Of a stretch of DNA of 64,000 nt, positions 22,609-33,882 are shown in pieces. The DNA comes from Grifola frondosa (lineage: Eukaryota; Basidiomycota; Agaricomycetes; Polyporales; Grifolaceae). Below the pieces are notes generated by a model. It searched no databases. It was not told the origin of the DNA and worked only from the letters and a program-made list of their open reading frames with translations. The stretch lies in NCBI GenBank assembly GCA_001683735.1, contig LUGG01000014.1:310001-374000 (forward strand). The letters run 5' to 3'. A program made the position numbers and the translations under genes. How positions within the stretch are numbered: position 1 is the first letter of the stretch; the number at the start of each line of letters is the position of its first letter.

Positions 22609-25600
22609 CGTCAACGAGTGAAGCAGTCGGTGAAACTGGTCCTTGCGGCGTCGTTCTTATCTGATATCTGAGAGTGGTGTGTGGCGTCCTTCGAGCCTAC
22701 AAAAGTCGGTGCGTGATGAAGACAGAGTACGAAATGACGAGTGTGAATGAACAATGATCAAGATGTCGAGTTCCAAGTGCTCGGAATTAGTCAGCGACGC
22801 CGGAACATTTGGTTCCGTGCGCGGTCGCCTCTGCCGAGTCCGGCACGAATATTCACGCAAGTCACAGCGGCTGTGACCTCCAAAATTGCATCCGCGATGC
22901 CCGTTTGCGCACCTGTGCGCCGCATGTCATTTCGCTTGCTCAGAATTTGAGAACCGTCGGGCGGCGGCGCACGAGGCTCGCGAGCGGCGCGCTCAATTAC
23001 TATCACTAGCACGGTACATTCATTGCCGAGCGTGAAGACCTGTGAAAAAGCCACTTTTTACGAAAATGATTTCTACAGCGAACGAAAGTATGTAATGCGG
23101 CACTTGTGCGTCGCGACCATCCTGCAGCTCGTTACGAGATACTTTTTTTATTGTATAAGGACCCGCAGGACATGAGAAGTGCGGGGATTCGGTCTTTCCA
23201 CGTAGAATTGAGAAAAGAAAAACAAGAATTCTGACTCTGAGACTGCGCGGCAGATAGGGTATACGACAAAACGTTCCAGCAATCACCTTCGAGAAGACGT
23301 AAGTGGCCATGGTGTTCTCGACGCCGGCGCTGAGTCCAAAGCGGCGGCGGCGCCCACAAACGGACAGCGCTGAGATAGTGGTATTTTTCAGATACCAGTT
23401 CGACCAGGTTTCCCATGGCCCAATATGCCCGGGAACCATTTGCTCAGCCGGGACTTCACTTCATCCTGCTCAACCCCGTTTCTTCTGTAGGCCTACGGAT
23501 AATATGCAACGCCTAGAAGAGCAAATGCTGAGCGCTGAGCTTGGGAAGTGCCCAAAGTGTCGGTTCGCCAGAAACGTGTTTAATAACTTCAATTGAAAGA
23601 GCGGTCCCGACGTCTTGTCTGCCTACTTATGTTTCTCCGTGGAACATCTAGCTTCTAGTTAGCACAGCACGCCATATCCGTGCATGATTTGTTGGGAGTC
23701 ATGTAAGGTCACCCAAGGTTGCATACCCACAAGGAGATACGCTACGATAACGATGCACCTGGAGACCTGAAGCGACCATTTCTGGTGAATATGGGCGGTG
23801 CAAGATGACGCTGACTACACACCCGGCGGTGACACGAGTCAGACATAGTCAATGTCAGCTTGTGGTACTCTGAAAGAGACAGCTCGATATTGTCTTCTTG
23901 TATTCACAAGTTTGGCAGCTCAAACTTCCCTTGCTCAGATGTTCAGTTGCCTCCGTCGCACGAAGACTAAGAGCGGTACACACCTTATCAGATACTCCGC
24001 GAGTGCTACCGCAGTGATTAGACGCGAGACACCCACCATGGCCGTCGCTCCCGCGTCGTCTTACTCGTTGCGATTACATAGGGGTACAAATTCAAAGCTC
24101 GCGCGACGCGAAATGCCGTGCTAAGCGGGCTGGGTGCTTCTGAGCTTGACCGTACCTAGCTAAAGTGGCTCTTGTGCCCCTGCTTCTTCCTGCTTCCATT
24201 GTGCTTCCCAATGCCGACAATAGTGCCTTGAAAACTCCCGGGCCTGACCTGCCTCATCCGGCCCTCCAACTCGCACCAAAGAAGCTTTCCCGTCATCTAT
24301 GCCGCTGTCCGGCCAACTATCTGAAACACGACCGAGGCTCTTGCCGTACGCATGCTAAGCTAAAAACTTCCAACTGGTACCGTCGTGGCGTATGTGGCTC
24401 TCGAGCCTCCCCTTCGGACGCTGTTAGTTGCAACAATAGGCTCTGTAATAGGAGCTTGCTGTGGGGCTCACTAATGCAAACAGGATGAACCTGTGCCCGG
24501 TCAGGCAACACGACGAGCCAAACGGCCATGAGGCTATCAAAGAATGGAGGGTAGTAAAATGCTTCGCCGCCGAGAGACACCCTGAGACAGCCCCAGATGA
24601 CTCGGGAAAAATTCGACCGATTTGACGAGAGTCGCCAAACTTCTGTTCCAAGTATCGCCGGACGGCTGAAACCGAGTCACGGGATTTGGGCAGGACGACG
24701 ACAGAACATTGGTCCCGCCATCACCTTCGAGCCTGTAGTATGTCTCACGGGTTTTAGAGGAAAGGCCGAGAGACGCTGTCCGGCGGGCCGCCATTACGTG
24801 ACATGGAAAATACTTTGAACGCCTGGAGCCCAGGAACTACCCGCAAAGCATGAACCTTTCAATAAGCAGATACAGGAACAACGAAGGAACCCCGCGAAGG
24901 TGAAAAATGGGGAGCCGCAACAGCAGAAGCACGGCTGCAGCACACCAGAACTAGCCACAGTCGTAGACGGCGCAGGCAGGATCCCAGAGGTGACAAAAGA
25001 TATCTGATAGTGAGATTGTAGAGAGTGACTGTAACGATGCAGAGACGTTGCAGAGCCTCAGTCTGTAGCATGAGAGCCAAACATCATTCAGCGATAGGAC
25101 GATAGGACCATTGACGACCTGCTGATATCAAGCAGAACCGAAACAAAGGAACGCAACAAATTTTACTCACACTGAGATACGTTTGGGAGGCATATGGATC
25201 TTCTGTGTCAGGAGTTCAAAAGTTGACGTCAACAATTGATCGCAACACAATGTCGCCGGCTTTGAGCGCTGTCTGCCACGGCGTCGGGCACACATGAAGA
25301 CAGCCCCAAGGTTGTACCACATGCCATACGTCGGAGTGTGGAGCCTCATGTAACGACTTTGAGACGACCTCACTACCGGTGAGTCACCCTCGTTGTACTC
25401 GGCATAGATGGCAGGACTTCTGGAGTGAGATGAAAAAGGTCTTCCGAGACGCATCTGTACAATAAGTACCAGAATCTACCGCAAAGTTTATGAGTAGTAT
25501 TATAAGAAGTTGTGCACAACCACTCACGTCCGGTGCAAGAAGCACGACAGACACTTCCTCAGAGATTGTCAACATAGCATTTAGAATAGGTTGGTCGCGA

Positions 25601-26125
25601 CAGCAGCCATGCATCTGTCGAGTCCGTGCCACGTCGAGCTGCATGTATGATTTGAGGAACAAGCAATACAGTGGGCAGCTCGGCGTAGACTTTCAATGAA
25701 TCGGGTTCAAGCAGCTGGAGACATCTGGACCTGAAGCATCGATACTTTGTCAAACTGTGCGCCGGCTTTAGTCCACTGTGTCACAGAGGATTTTGTACGT
25801 TCAAATGATACCGATGTCAAACCTTGACTGCGATTATGTGGGAAACCGAAGATGAGATGAGTACGACAGTCAAGAATTGTGTAGCTGGTGTGCACTGAGA
25901 GGTGATATGAATTAGAAGAGGCTCGGATTGCTTTAAGGAGGGCTAAAGAATAAACGAACCATACTAAACGCTTGGAGCTGGTTGTAATGGGATTAGATGC
26001 TGAGTTTCAAGTTTGTTAATCGGGCGTAAGGGGGATAACCAGGGGCTGCAGTACTCACGCTCCTTGGCGCCGCTGACGGCGTTCTCGCCAGCCCACACGA
26101 CTTTCTATCGCACCCCTCACCACAA
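22609..26125. other. 3.5-kb gene-poor region
   Basis: Lies between the starts of ING (-) and the TRP-like gene (+). Short minus-strand openings at 23020-23439 and 25384-25753 have plausible-looking composition, but I could not join them into a recognisable protein. No repeats or element ends were evident. It may hold one or two small lineage-specific genes. Confidence 0.4.
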
Positions 26126-29100
26126 ATGGCCTGTAGTAATGGTTTGAAGCCATGTTCTGCACTCCTTCGGTTACTCCTCATTCTCGGTCTCTCCCTATCT
26201 CTTCTGACTTATACTGTTGCTCAACCTGCAACTGTGCAGTTCGAGGACTGCTTCTCCGGCGACAACTCATCTGTGAAGCTTGAGGTCTCAAATGTCTACG
26301 CCCAATTCTTTGGAAATGGCCCGAATGGTCCTTACATCAACTTCACCGTTCTGGGTCAGACGCCTCTGGCGATCGAACCTTCATCCAACGGCGATAATCC
26401 GGTAGCGAGTGAGTCGCTGAATTTCATTATGAAGTTCCCTGCAATTTTTAACGGATAGCGTGCATCTGACAGCGACGCTCTTCACCACCACGGAGATATT
26501 GACGTTTCAGCAATGGGTCAACAACTCGAACTCGTTCTTCTGTTCGACTTTGCGACCACCATCCCCCTTCCTGCGATGAACAGCGATGGTAATTTCTGTC
26601 CAATACCAGCTGGTCCCTTTGCATTTTCGACTTCAATCCAGCTGCTGTCCGGTTACGAGTTGTTAACTTACGATACTCGACTTCGCGCCTTGGACCCGTT
26701 CCAGAACGAGCTCCTATGCCTCGATCTAAACACGACAACTCTGAAACCTGGTGCTGTGGATTCGGTGTATGGCCATGCTCATGCCATTTTTTGGGCAACT
26801 GTCGGTTTGGCCATAGGATATTGGCTTGTAGTAGGTCTGGCGCGGCTAGTGTCCGCTTGGGGAAGAGGTTCAACACGAAGCGGCTCCGGATTGTGGTCTC
26901 GAGTGGAAAGCGCTGGTTTCATACTTGCAAGTGCACTCAGCGGTGAACGCTTCGCTTCATCGCCCGCGCTGATGAGGTTCTGTGAGTAAAAAAAAATGCA
27001 AGCATCGCATTCGGGTTTGCCCTGACTAAACCCCATGCAGGTACACCATCATTACGAGATGTCATGTTCCATACGCAGTGGTGTGCAGCACTTTCGATGG
27101 TAGCCGTCCAATGGCCCGCCTTCGCATGTATGTATTTTATCATTAATACGTCATTAACCAGGTCGTCTGACCATAGTACATAGATCCTCTGCTTTCACAA
27201 ACGGCGTGGGCGACGCTCTCTTACAGTGCGGTGATTGTTTGATTTTCATCTGTGCGCTGCTTACTTGTGCTCATTAGATATCAGCATCACCCAAGGCACC
27301 GATGCCTCTCAGGATCATTGGAATCCTCTCACCGTGGCACCATACCAGCCTCCTTCGAATTTTGCAGACCAGCTTAACGACTCTTCATCTGCCATCTTCG
27401 TAAATGCTACTGCCCCAAACGTTCTATTTCAACTGCCACTGAATGCCACTCCAGGCATTCAGTCATTTGCTTGGTCGGTTGGCTTGCGACCGCAAGATCT
27501 GTTTGGCGTGTGCCTGTCTTTATTCTTGGCCATTATTGCTGCAACAATCGTTATCAGCGTGCTAATCTGGGCCATCCACTGCCTTGCATCCATGCTGAGC
27601 GGTGCAGTATCGAGTTCAGGATCGGCACTTGCGGGGACTCGTAGTCCCCGCTATTCTTCAGCCAGTAAGGATATGCTTGATGCCGCCACTGGGATGCAGA
27701 GCCCGGAGGAAAGTCGTTCGCTTAACGGTCATTTCCTCTTCCGCACCACCTCACGGTTCCCTACCTCTCGACCTTGGTGGCGTTTACGGACCACTTTCGT
27801 TTCTTTCCATGGAAGTGTCCTACAGGGAAATTTGGTCAGGATCCTCATTCTATTTCATCTTCCAGTGACCATCTTTTCTTGTTATCAGATGAGCTTAGGA
27901 CGGGCGCATGCCTCTTTGGCTTCCATTATCCTTGCAGCATTATCCTTTGCGATATTGTCTGTGTTGATTCCGATTTTCTTGATCTTGCGGTTGACATTCA
28001 CGAACACTACCAAACTTTATGACGAGACGTGGACTCTTCTCTCCCTCGGACCTCTGTACAACCACTATAGGCACGGTTCGCAGCTCTTCGCAAGTATGCT
28101 ATTTGCTGTCAACGTCGCATTTGGGGTGGTCATCGGTTGCGGACAGAAAAGCGGAACAGTCCAAGCCATTATCATCCTCGTCATCGAAGTGGTTCCGCCC
28201 TCGGTACCAGCATATGGCTCCCGTGGGGTCAGGGCGCGAGTATGGGTCTCATTAGCTTCCTATTCTGCGTTGCAAGAATCGTCATCGCCGTCTTATTGGT
28301 AATTCTGACACCAGTAGTGAGTCACGTAACTATCAATGTATTCAGTTGAATGCTGACTGTATTACAACGATTTAAGGTATCTATTGGTTCCGGAGCCGCA
28401 CAGTGGGTTGCGTATGCCATTCTGTTCATCCTAGGCCTTGTCTACCTCGCTTTCTGTCTCATGCTTCTGGTCAAGATTGTGGAAGGGGATGCTCCGAATC
28501 TTCGGGGGCATTGGCTTTAATCGCAGCAGACATGTGGTCGACAGTGGGCTGCTCGGGACACTGGGTCTCATGGGGTGCTGTGGTTCACGCAGACCACATC
28601 GTCGCTCAGATCGCGCACATTACAGCGCCACAGACATGCAGAAGCAGCCGTCCTCTGTCATGTTATCAAGACCCAATCCTGCATTCAGGGATGGCACTCC
28701 ACCGTCAAATCCTCCGTCCGTTCTTCGGCCGGAACACGCTGCAGCCCTACAAAGAGGAGAGCGATGACGAGACTGGGTATATTATGGGCGCGTGGCAGCC
28801 CTTCCCGGACCAGGGTACAACCCGGTGGCAGAGCGGGCGCCTTCGCCGGAACAACCCAAGTCCGGATTTTCGAGAGTCGCGGCGGGCGAGCCCACTACGA
28901 TTCCCCTTACGCTATAGCATCCGGTTCTACGCAGACGTTCCCCCTGTTGAGCGGAATATGCCCTCCGCCAGTCTGGCTCGCACGGTATCGCCAGCGGATT
29001 ACTCGCCACCGCCGACGCCGTCGATCTCGAGCGCTCCGAGGAGGGCAGATCTGAGTCTTCCCCCTGGCGCAATGCCACCGGCTCATATCCGCACGAAGTC

Positions 29101-29476
29101 GCAGACAGCTATCATTGAGGACGCTTCCGCTCTTGTTGCTCTTGCTGCGGTTCCGCGCCTAGGTTCTAATACCACTGCGGACCCGCCAGGACCTCCAGAG
29201 GCCGCCGGTGATGACCCATCCACAGCCCAGCCAAAGAAGAAGCATTGGTACATGAGGAGGAAGAGTAGGCGCATGAGCGAAGGCGACCTCCTGGGTAGCT
29301 CACCTTTGGCGCAAGATGCAGGCCGCTCGTTTGTGGTGGTCAGAAAACAGAGGCCTGGCGCCCCTTCGACTTCACGGGACGCGTTGGCCCCATCAGATGT
29401 TGATGCCGAGGGAGAGCAGAAGAGGTCTTTCACGGTTCTGCGTCAAAGTAATTCGGACACACCTACGCCGTCGTAG
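26126..29476 (+). CDS. TRP-like/FLC-family membrane protein with ML-like domain
   Basis: Fungal family including Flc1-3 and Pkd2, implicated in calcium homeostasis, FAD transport and cell-wall integrity. The start MACSNGLKPCSALLRLLLIL is a signal peptide ending near YTVAQ. The ML-like lumenal domain follows (VQFEDCFSGDNSSVKLEVS, TFQQWVNNSNSFFCS, SDGNFCPIPAGPFAFSTSIQ), then YGHAHAIFWATVGLAIGYW, the first membrane segment. Later exons join CTPSLRDVMFHTQWCAALS, YPLLSQTAWATLSYN, ISITQGTDASQDHWNPL, then a bundle of about eight hydrophobic segments. The C-terminus is a cytosolic Ser/Pro tail (YSPPPTPSISSAP, KKKHWYMRRKSRRMSEGDLL) ending at 29476. Several one-base frame breaks occur: C5 26563-26567, 28190-28196, G4 28485-28488 (one base extra), 28731-28745, 28804-28806, 28877-28886 and C5 28940-28944. 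Conserved residues resume after each break, so the gene is probably intact. Confidence 0.88.
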
Positions 29477-29636
29477 CACTGCCCGGCTGCCCCATTTTTG
29501 TCGTGTTCTCTTCGCTGATAATTACACTAATTCATGGGACTAAATAAGCACTAGTTGTTACGGTATCTTGTATACATGGGACGCTTAGCTACATATCTCT
29601 GGAACATCGTCCGCACTGTCACTGACATCAATGTAC

Positions 29637-32201
29637 TCATATGTTGCTCTCTTCGTCGTACCCTGAGCTGGCATCTCCCAACCAAATGATTCGCCAATCT
29701 TCGTGTCCTTTACATACCCAACCATAAATGCCGTTCTGACCTCTCACCCGCCCTTCTGTATCCTCCAAGGATGCAGTAGAGTCATAGCTGGCAGTGGAAT
29801 CCGAACGAGAAAGGCCTGAGTAGAATGGCTGATCCCAGTGGCCGCCGACTCCTAAAAAGCCTGTCGAGCCACCGAGGTCTGATTGCGACCGCACAGGCTC
29901 TTGAGCCCGCGACTTCCCTTTACGTTCGGACAAAAAGGCAAGTAAGATCTCCTGCACCTCAATCCCGTCCTCCCCGAAGGCGATGACCTGTAAGAACGGT
30001 GCCTCCACTGCTGTACCGGTAGAGCAGATGCGACAGCTGACGTTGGTTGGGGCATTCGACCAGAGCAATGTCCGGAATGGAGGCACCATAGAGACGTCAT
30101 GTGGTAGCGGGTGAGGCAAGATATGTGACTGCTTTCCCCTTGTAAGGACATACATGCTTTGAGTAAAGGACGGACGGTTCTTTGGCCCAGGAAGATCGAT
30201 CTTCGTAGGCCGCACCCAGAAGCCTTTATTGTGGGTGCTGAACCCCCGCCCATCCCAAGATGCACGAGACCTCCGGGCTGTCATAGAGCTTGCGCTAGGA
30301 GAGGCGAGGAGCATAGACTGGTGTGCATTCCAGTTGTCCTCATAAAGATCGATCTCGCTGACTGCGGAGTCTGCGATGCGGATGAGGCCCGCCTTTTTGT
30401 CGAAGACAACGAAGAGGCTAAGCTGGTTAGAATAGTTGCCACGCGTGTCATTGCCGAAAGACAACATTCGCGTATGTCGAATGTGGGAGTCCGACGCCAT
30501 CGTGCGAGGAGATACGTCCACGGGCTCCTCGACATGGCATCCTGTACAGATTGCTGGATGAAGGTGATACTACGTGCCGCCAGCGGCGTGTAGAATTCCT
30601 GTGGACACCGATGATATGATCAGAATTTGAGAGATACTTACGTACACCGAAGAATGGACAATAAACAAATACCTTGGCCAAGCGGAATGCTCGCTCACCC
30701 TTGGGAGCTTCATATAGTAAGATACTCGACTTTGTGGCGACGGCAAGAAGGAGCCGCCTCTCCCTCTCTGATTCTCGTTCCGCCAGATATCGAAGAAAAG
30801 TACAGAGCTGTTGAGCAATCGAGATCCTGCAGACGCAAGGGGAGTGTAGTGCGTTGCCCAGCGCAACGGCAGATCCTCGACCATGTCCCATTCAGAGTCA
30901 ATCGAATCTGCGCGATTCAGAGTTTGTGACCGAGATTGTTTGGATTGCGACCAGGAGTCTATGACACCAGAATACGAAGTTTTGGCTCTGGATGGCGTTG
31001 AGAAGACTTTGTGGTTGCGCTATCGCAGGATCGATCACCATTTTCTTCAGGCCCTTCGTCAGGAGGAAGGAGGACGGTGGTGGTGTCTCTTGGAACTGGA
31101 TTGGACACCTTTGCCAGAGATGGCTGTCGCAAATCTAGAGGGCGTGATCCCTAATACATTTATTGATCAGGTCTGTAGGCAGAGTTAAACGATGCACTGC
31201 AAACCTTCTGCATAATGCCCATTTCGCCAAGCCTGACGAGGCTTCCGAGATTATACATGCGGAGGGTCCGTGTGCTCTCCTGATCTTTGGAGTCGGCCTC
31301 TGAACTCACTAGCGCAAGCACGACACCCTGGGGTGTGCCCTCGCCTGTGCTCTCGGCTTCAAGAATGGACATCTGGTGTACTCTGTGATATACTACTCAA
31401 ATTGTCAGCATAAACACCAATCAAACAGCTTCTCACCCTTCTCCTTCCCAGATCAACTTGGCCACCGCATCAGAAGGGCCCTTCTCCACCAGCCCGTCGT
31501 CAGTCCATTCCCTAGGAAACATGTCCAATACGGACAACCCATCGTCATGTCCAATCAACAGGAGGTGATCATTGCTTAGAGGTAGTAGACACCGTATGGG
31601 AGAATTTGTATGTGGTAGGAAACGAGAGCCAAATTGGTATAGCTGCAGATGAGACGGGGAGAGCGGTTCTGGAATTAGAGGCGCAGGTGGTGGAGGAAAC
31701 TGGGTATGTGCTGGTGGAGAAACTGGTATAGGTGCTTGAGAGAAATCTGTCTGGAGGTGCAGCAGAGGTGGCCCAGGTGCAGACGAGGACTGAGAAGTTT
31801 GCGTGGCCTCAGCAAGCTTCCACCCGCCTTCAATGCTCTGATTTCCGAAGTTTGGTAAGGTAAAGAACTCACACCTTGTCCCCAGCCCCGCTGTCGTCGT
31901 CGCTGCAGCTCAGAAGGAGTTACATCCGCGTATCTCTCTGCGGCTCTAGAGCATGGTCAGATGAGTCTTAGTGCGCAAGCGAGGACGATCAGACGTGCCT
32001 TTTCTCTATCCATTCTCTCCATCGGCCAAACCTAGTGACAACCGTGGAATTTGGTTATTGATGGAGGCTGAGAGCCTTCTCCGAGGCTCACCTAGAGTTC
32101 GGGCCATGCTGAGCTGCGAGATCGTCGTATGTAGGCAGGTCATCGCCACCATACTTGTCTCGCTCTGGGACCGGTGGCATTTCGCGAGATGGGTTCGACA
32201 T
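29637..32201 (-). CDS. CNH (citron homology) domain protein
   Basis: Starts at ATG 32201-32199 with MSNPSREMPPVPERDKYGG and LPTYDDLAAQHGPNS; after a 60-nt intron FGRWREWIEKR continues as AAERYADVTPSELQRRRQRG. A Pro-rich linker precedes FLPHTNSPIRCLLPLSNDHL, LLIGHDDGLSVLDMFPREW and VVLALVSSEADSKDQE, the beta-propeller-like pattern of CNH domains, which bind small GTPases in Rho/Rab signalling and vacuole fusion factors. Later exons give LNSSVLFFDIWR, ATKSSILLYEAPKGERAFRL, FYTPLAARSITFIQQSVQDA, SLFVVFDKKAGLIRIADSAV and GFWVRPTKIDLPGPKN, ending EDWRIIWLGDASSGYDEES. No kinase, DH or CLH repeat is visible, so the partner is unknown. One intron begins GC rather than GT (after EKR). At about 30490-30530 and near 31860-31890 the frame needs a one-base shift or another splice choice. 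Convergent with the TRP-like gene, 160 bp apart. Confidence 0.68.
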
Positions 32202-32567
32202 GAAGGTCAAAGTTAGAGAACGAAGGATAACTCCGTACGGATATTGTTAGGAAGCTTGACAACGTTCTAGTTGCTATCCATTCAAAAGCGGCTTGGCAAG
32301 CCGTATGCCGGTGGCAGTACATGTCCACGAATGTGGCTGCCTCAATAGTACGATCAATTTAATTGCACCAACAGCCTTGTACGTTCACAATCACAAAACA
32401 TAATCTAATTTCCCGAGAACTATCGAAAAGTCTACGTATTCCGAAGCCATTGATAAAAATCACAGGGAGGCTGCGTTGATAGCTGATAGCTGATGTTCAT
32501 TAAAATTGACCAACGGGACGGAAGAAATACATCACAGTGGCAATACGCACCGCATATGATTGCCACG
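32202..32567. other. intergenic region between tandem minus-strand genes
   Basis: About 366 bp hold the 3' end of the upstream minus gene (stop 32568) and the promoter of the CNH-domain gene (start 32201). No repeat or clear motif was noted. Confidence 0.45.
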
Positions 32568-33404
32568 TCAAGCAAACGCCAGAGCCGTCCATGCAATGCC
32601 AGCGCCGGCGACAGCGCTGAGGGCCAACTGGCCGGCGAGACGGCCGCGGTCTGCCTCATCTGTAATGCGTTTGAAGAACTGGTCTACGTCCTCCGAGTTC
32701 CTGCCGAACACTAAGATGCCAGTCTCTTTGTCCTTCCAGTTGCTCCCAGGCATGAGCACGCGCGTATGCATTCGAACTTTGCGTATCGCAGTTTCTCGGG
32801 GAGCAATCTCGTGTACCGGAAGGCAAAGGCACATGGGGTGAGCTTCCATCATCTCTCCAACACAGGTCTGGCGTTCCAGCATGCTCTGAGTCCTTTGCAG
32901 TGCCTTCGGCTGGAAAATGGCGCGACCACCGGAGGTCGGAGAAGCAGAAGATAACGGAGGAGAGGAACCTGTTTTAGGTACGGGTTCTGCGGACTGCGTT
33001 TCTGTCACGGTCTCCTCATCCACTGTATCTTCGAGCGTCATTGTATGGAAAGCAGGCTGTAAAACGGAGATAGACTCTCCAACGGACTTGCTACGAGGAC
33101 TAGCGCGAGGGCTGGTGGATGCAGGCGGAATGGGGGGATCAACGTTTGGACAACCTGATCGTGCATGACCGACGCGAGGTTTACCGCAGTGCACGCAACG
33201 TCGCTGCTGTTTTGGCGAAGACTCTCCTCCAGGCGTACTGGCACGCGCAGTTTGACGCTTCCCCTTTCGCGGTGTGGTCGGAGGGGTACTGCCCACAGGC
33301 AGCTGGACTTTAGCGGAAGCGGTCATGAAAGAAGGATTCGAAGAGGCAGCTGCGGGCTTGTGGCCGTGCGGATCTACATATAAAGCTTTGGGCACGTGGC
33401 GCAT
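32568..33404 (-). CDS. conserved hypothetical protein with CxxC motif and C-terminal membrane segment
   Basis: A single exon frame is open from 33464; I favour the internal ATG at 33404 (MRHVPKALYVDPHGHKP), because the residues before it look non-conserved. The first half is basic and Ser/Thr/Pro-rich (TPPTTPRKGKRQTARAST). A small Cys/His cluster, CVHCGKPRVGHARSGC, could bind zinc and resembles a zinc-knuckle spacing (C-x2-C-x6-H-x4-C). The second half holds MCLCLPVHEIAPRETAIRKV and GILVFGRNSEDVDQFFKRIT. The last 20 residues are hydrophobic (LSAVAGAGIAWTALAFA), suggesting a tail-anchored protein of the ER or mitochondrial outer membrane with its bulk in the cytosol. No family name is recognised. 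Uninterrupted frame of about 278 residues supports a real gene. Confidence 0.65.
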   Translation of the reverse strand: MRHVPKALYVDPHGHKPAAASSNPSFMTASAKVQLPVGSTPPTTPRKGKRQTARASTPGGESSPKQQRRCVHCGKPRVGHARSGCPNVDPPIPPASTSPRASPRSKSVGESISVLQPAFHTMTLEDTVDEETVTETQSAEPVPKTGSSPPLSSASPTSGGRAIFQPKALQRTQSMLERQTCVGEMMEAHPMCLCLPVHEIAPRETAIRKVRMHTRVLMPGSNWKDKETGILVFGRNSEDVDQFFKRITDEADRGRLAGQLALSAVAGAGIAWTALAFA

Positions 33405-33882
33405 GGCGCGACGCCACTCGCTGTAGCATGAAAATCGGGAATGAGACAAAGCAAGAAGTATCACTTAAGATGTCTCGTCCTTTCTAAAGATGAGCGGCCA
33501 CCACGAATATTGCATGGTGGCAAGAGGGATACATATTCAAACTTCATCCTTACTTGGGTATTCGGTGGTAGTCGGCGCACTGAGTTAGTCTCCATTAAGG
33601 AAATGCCACTTACCGGGTACTCATTCATAATTCAGCACAATCAAGGTCCTCTGAACGCAATTTAAAAACGGAGTACTATGGGTAGCGTTCGAAGAGATAC
33701 TTAGCTAGCCGAGAGAGGTCCGGGTGGCTGGAAATGACCATGCTGATCGGCGATATTTGCGCAGAACAAACACATTGCTGCGCGCTTAGCAGTTTATTTT
33801 GTAGAATCGGAATTCGAAGGAAAGAGCCAACAACACCTGGCTCAGAACGAGCGGTCCTTCTGTTCATTTCAGCTGCATCATC
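33405..33882. promoter_or_regulatory. divergent upstream region of NOP14 (+) and the 33404 gene (-)
   Basis: The 478-bp space lies between two start codons pointing away from each other, so it must contain both promoters and 5' leaders. If the hypothetical gene starts at 33464 instead, the space is 418 bp. No known motif was recognised. Confidence 0.45.

Noticed and set aside
23020..23439. Small minus-strand openings starting MVPGHIGPWETWSNWYLK and MGNLVELVSEKYHYL
   Set aside because: Could be a small membrane protein with an intron or frame error, but I could not assemble a coherent product or recognise a family.
25384..25753. Minus-strand openings with ILNAMLTISEEVSVVLLAPD and QLLEPDSLKVYAELPTVLLV
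   Set aside because: Composition looks coding, but frames do not join into a recognisable protein; too weak to call a gene.
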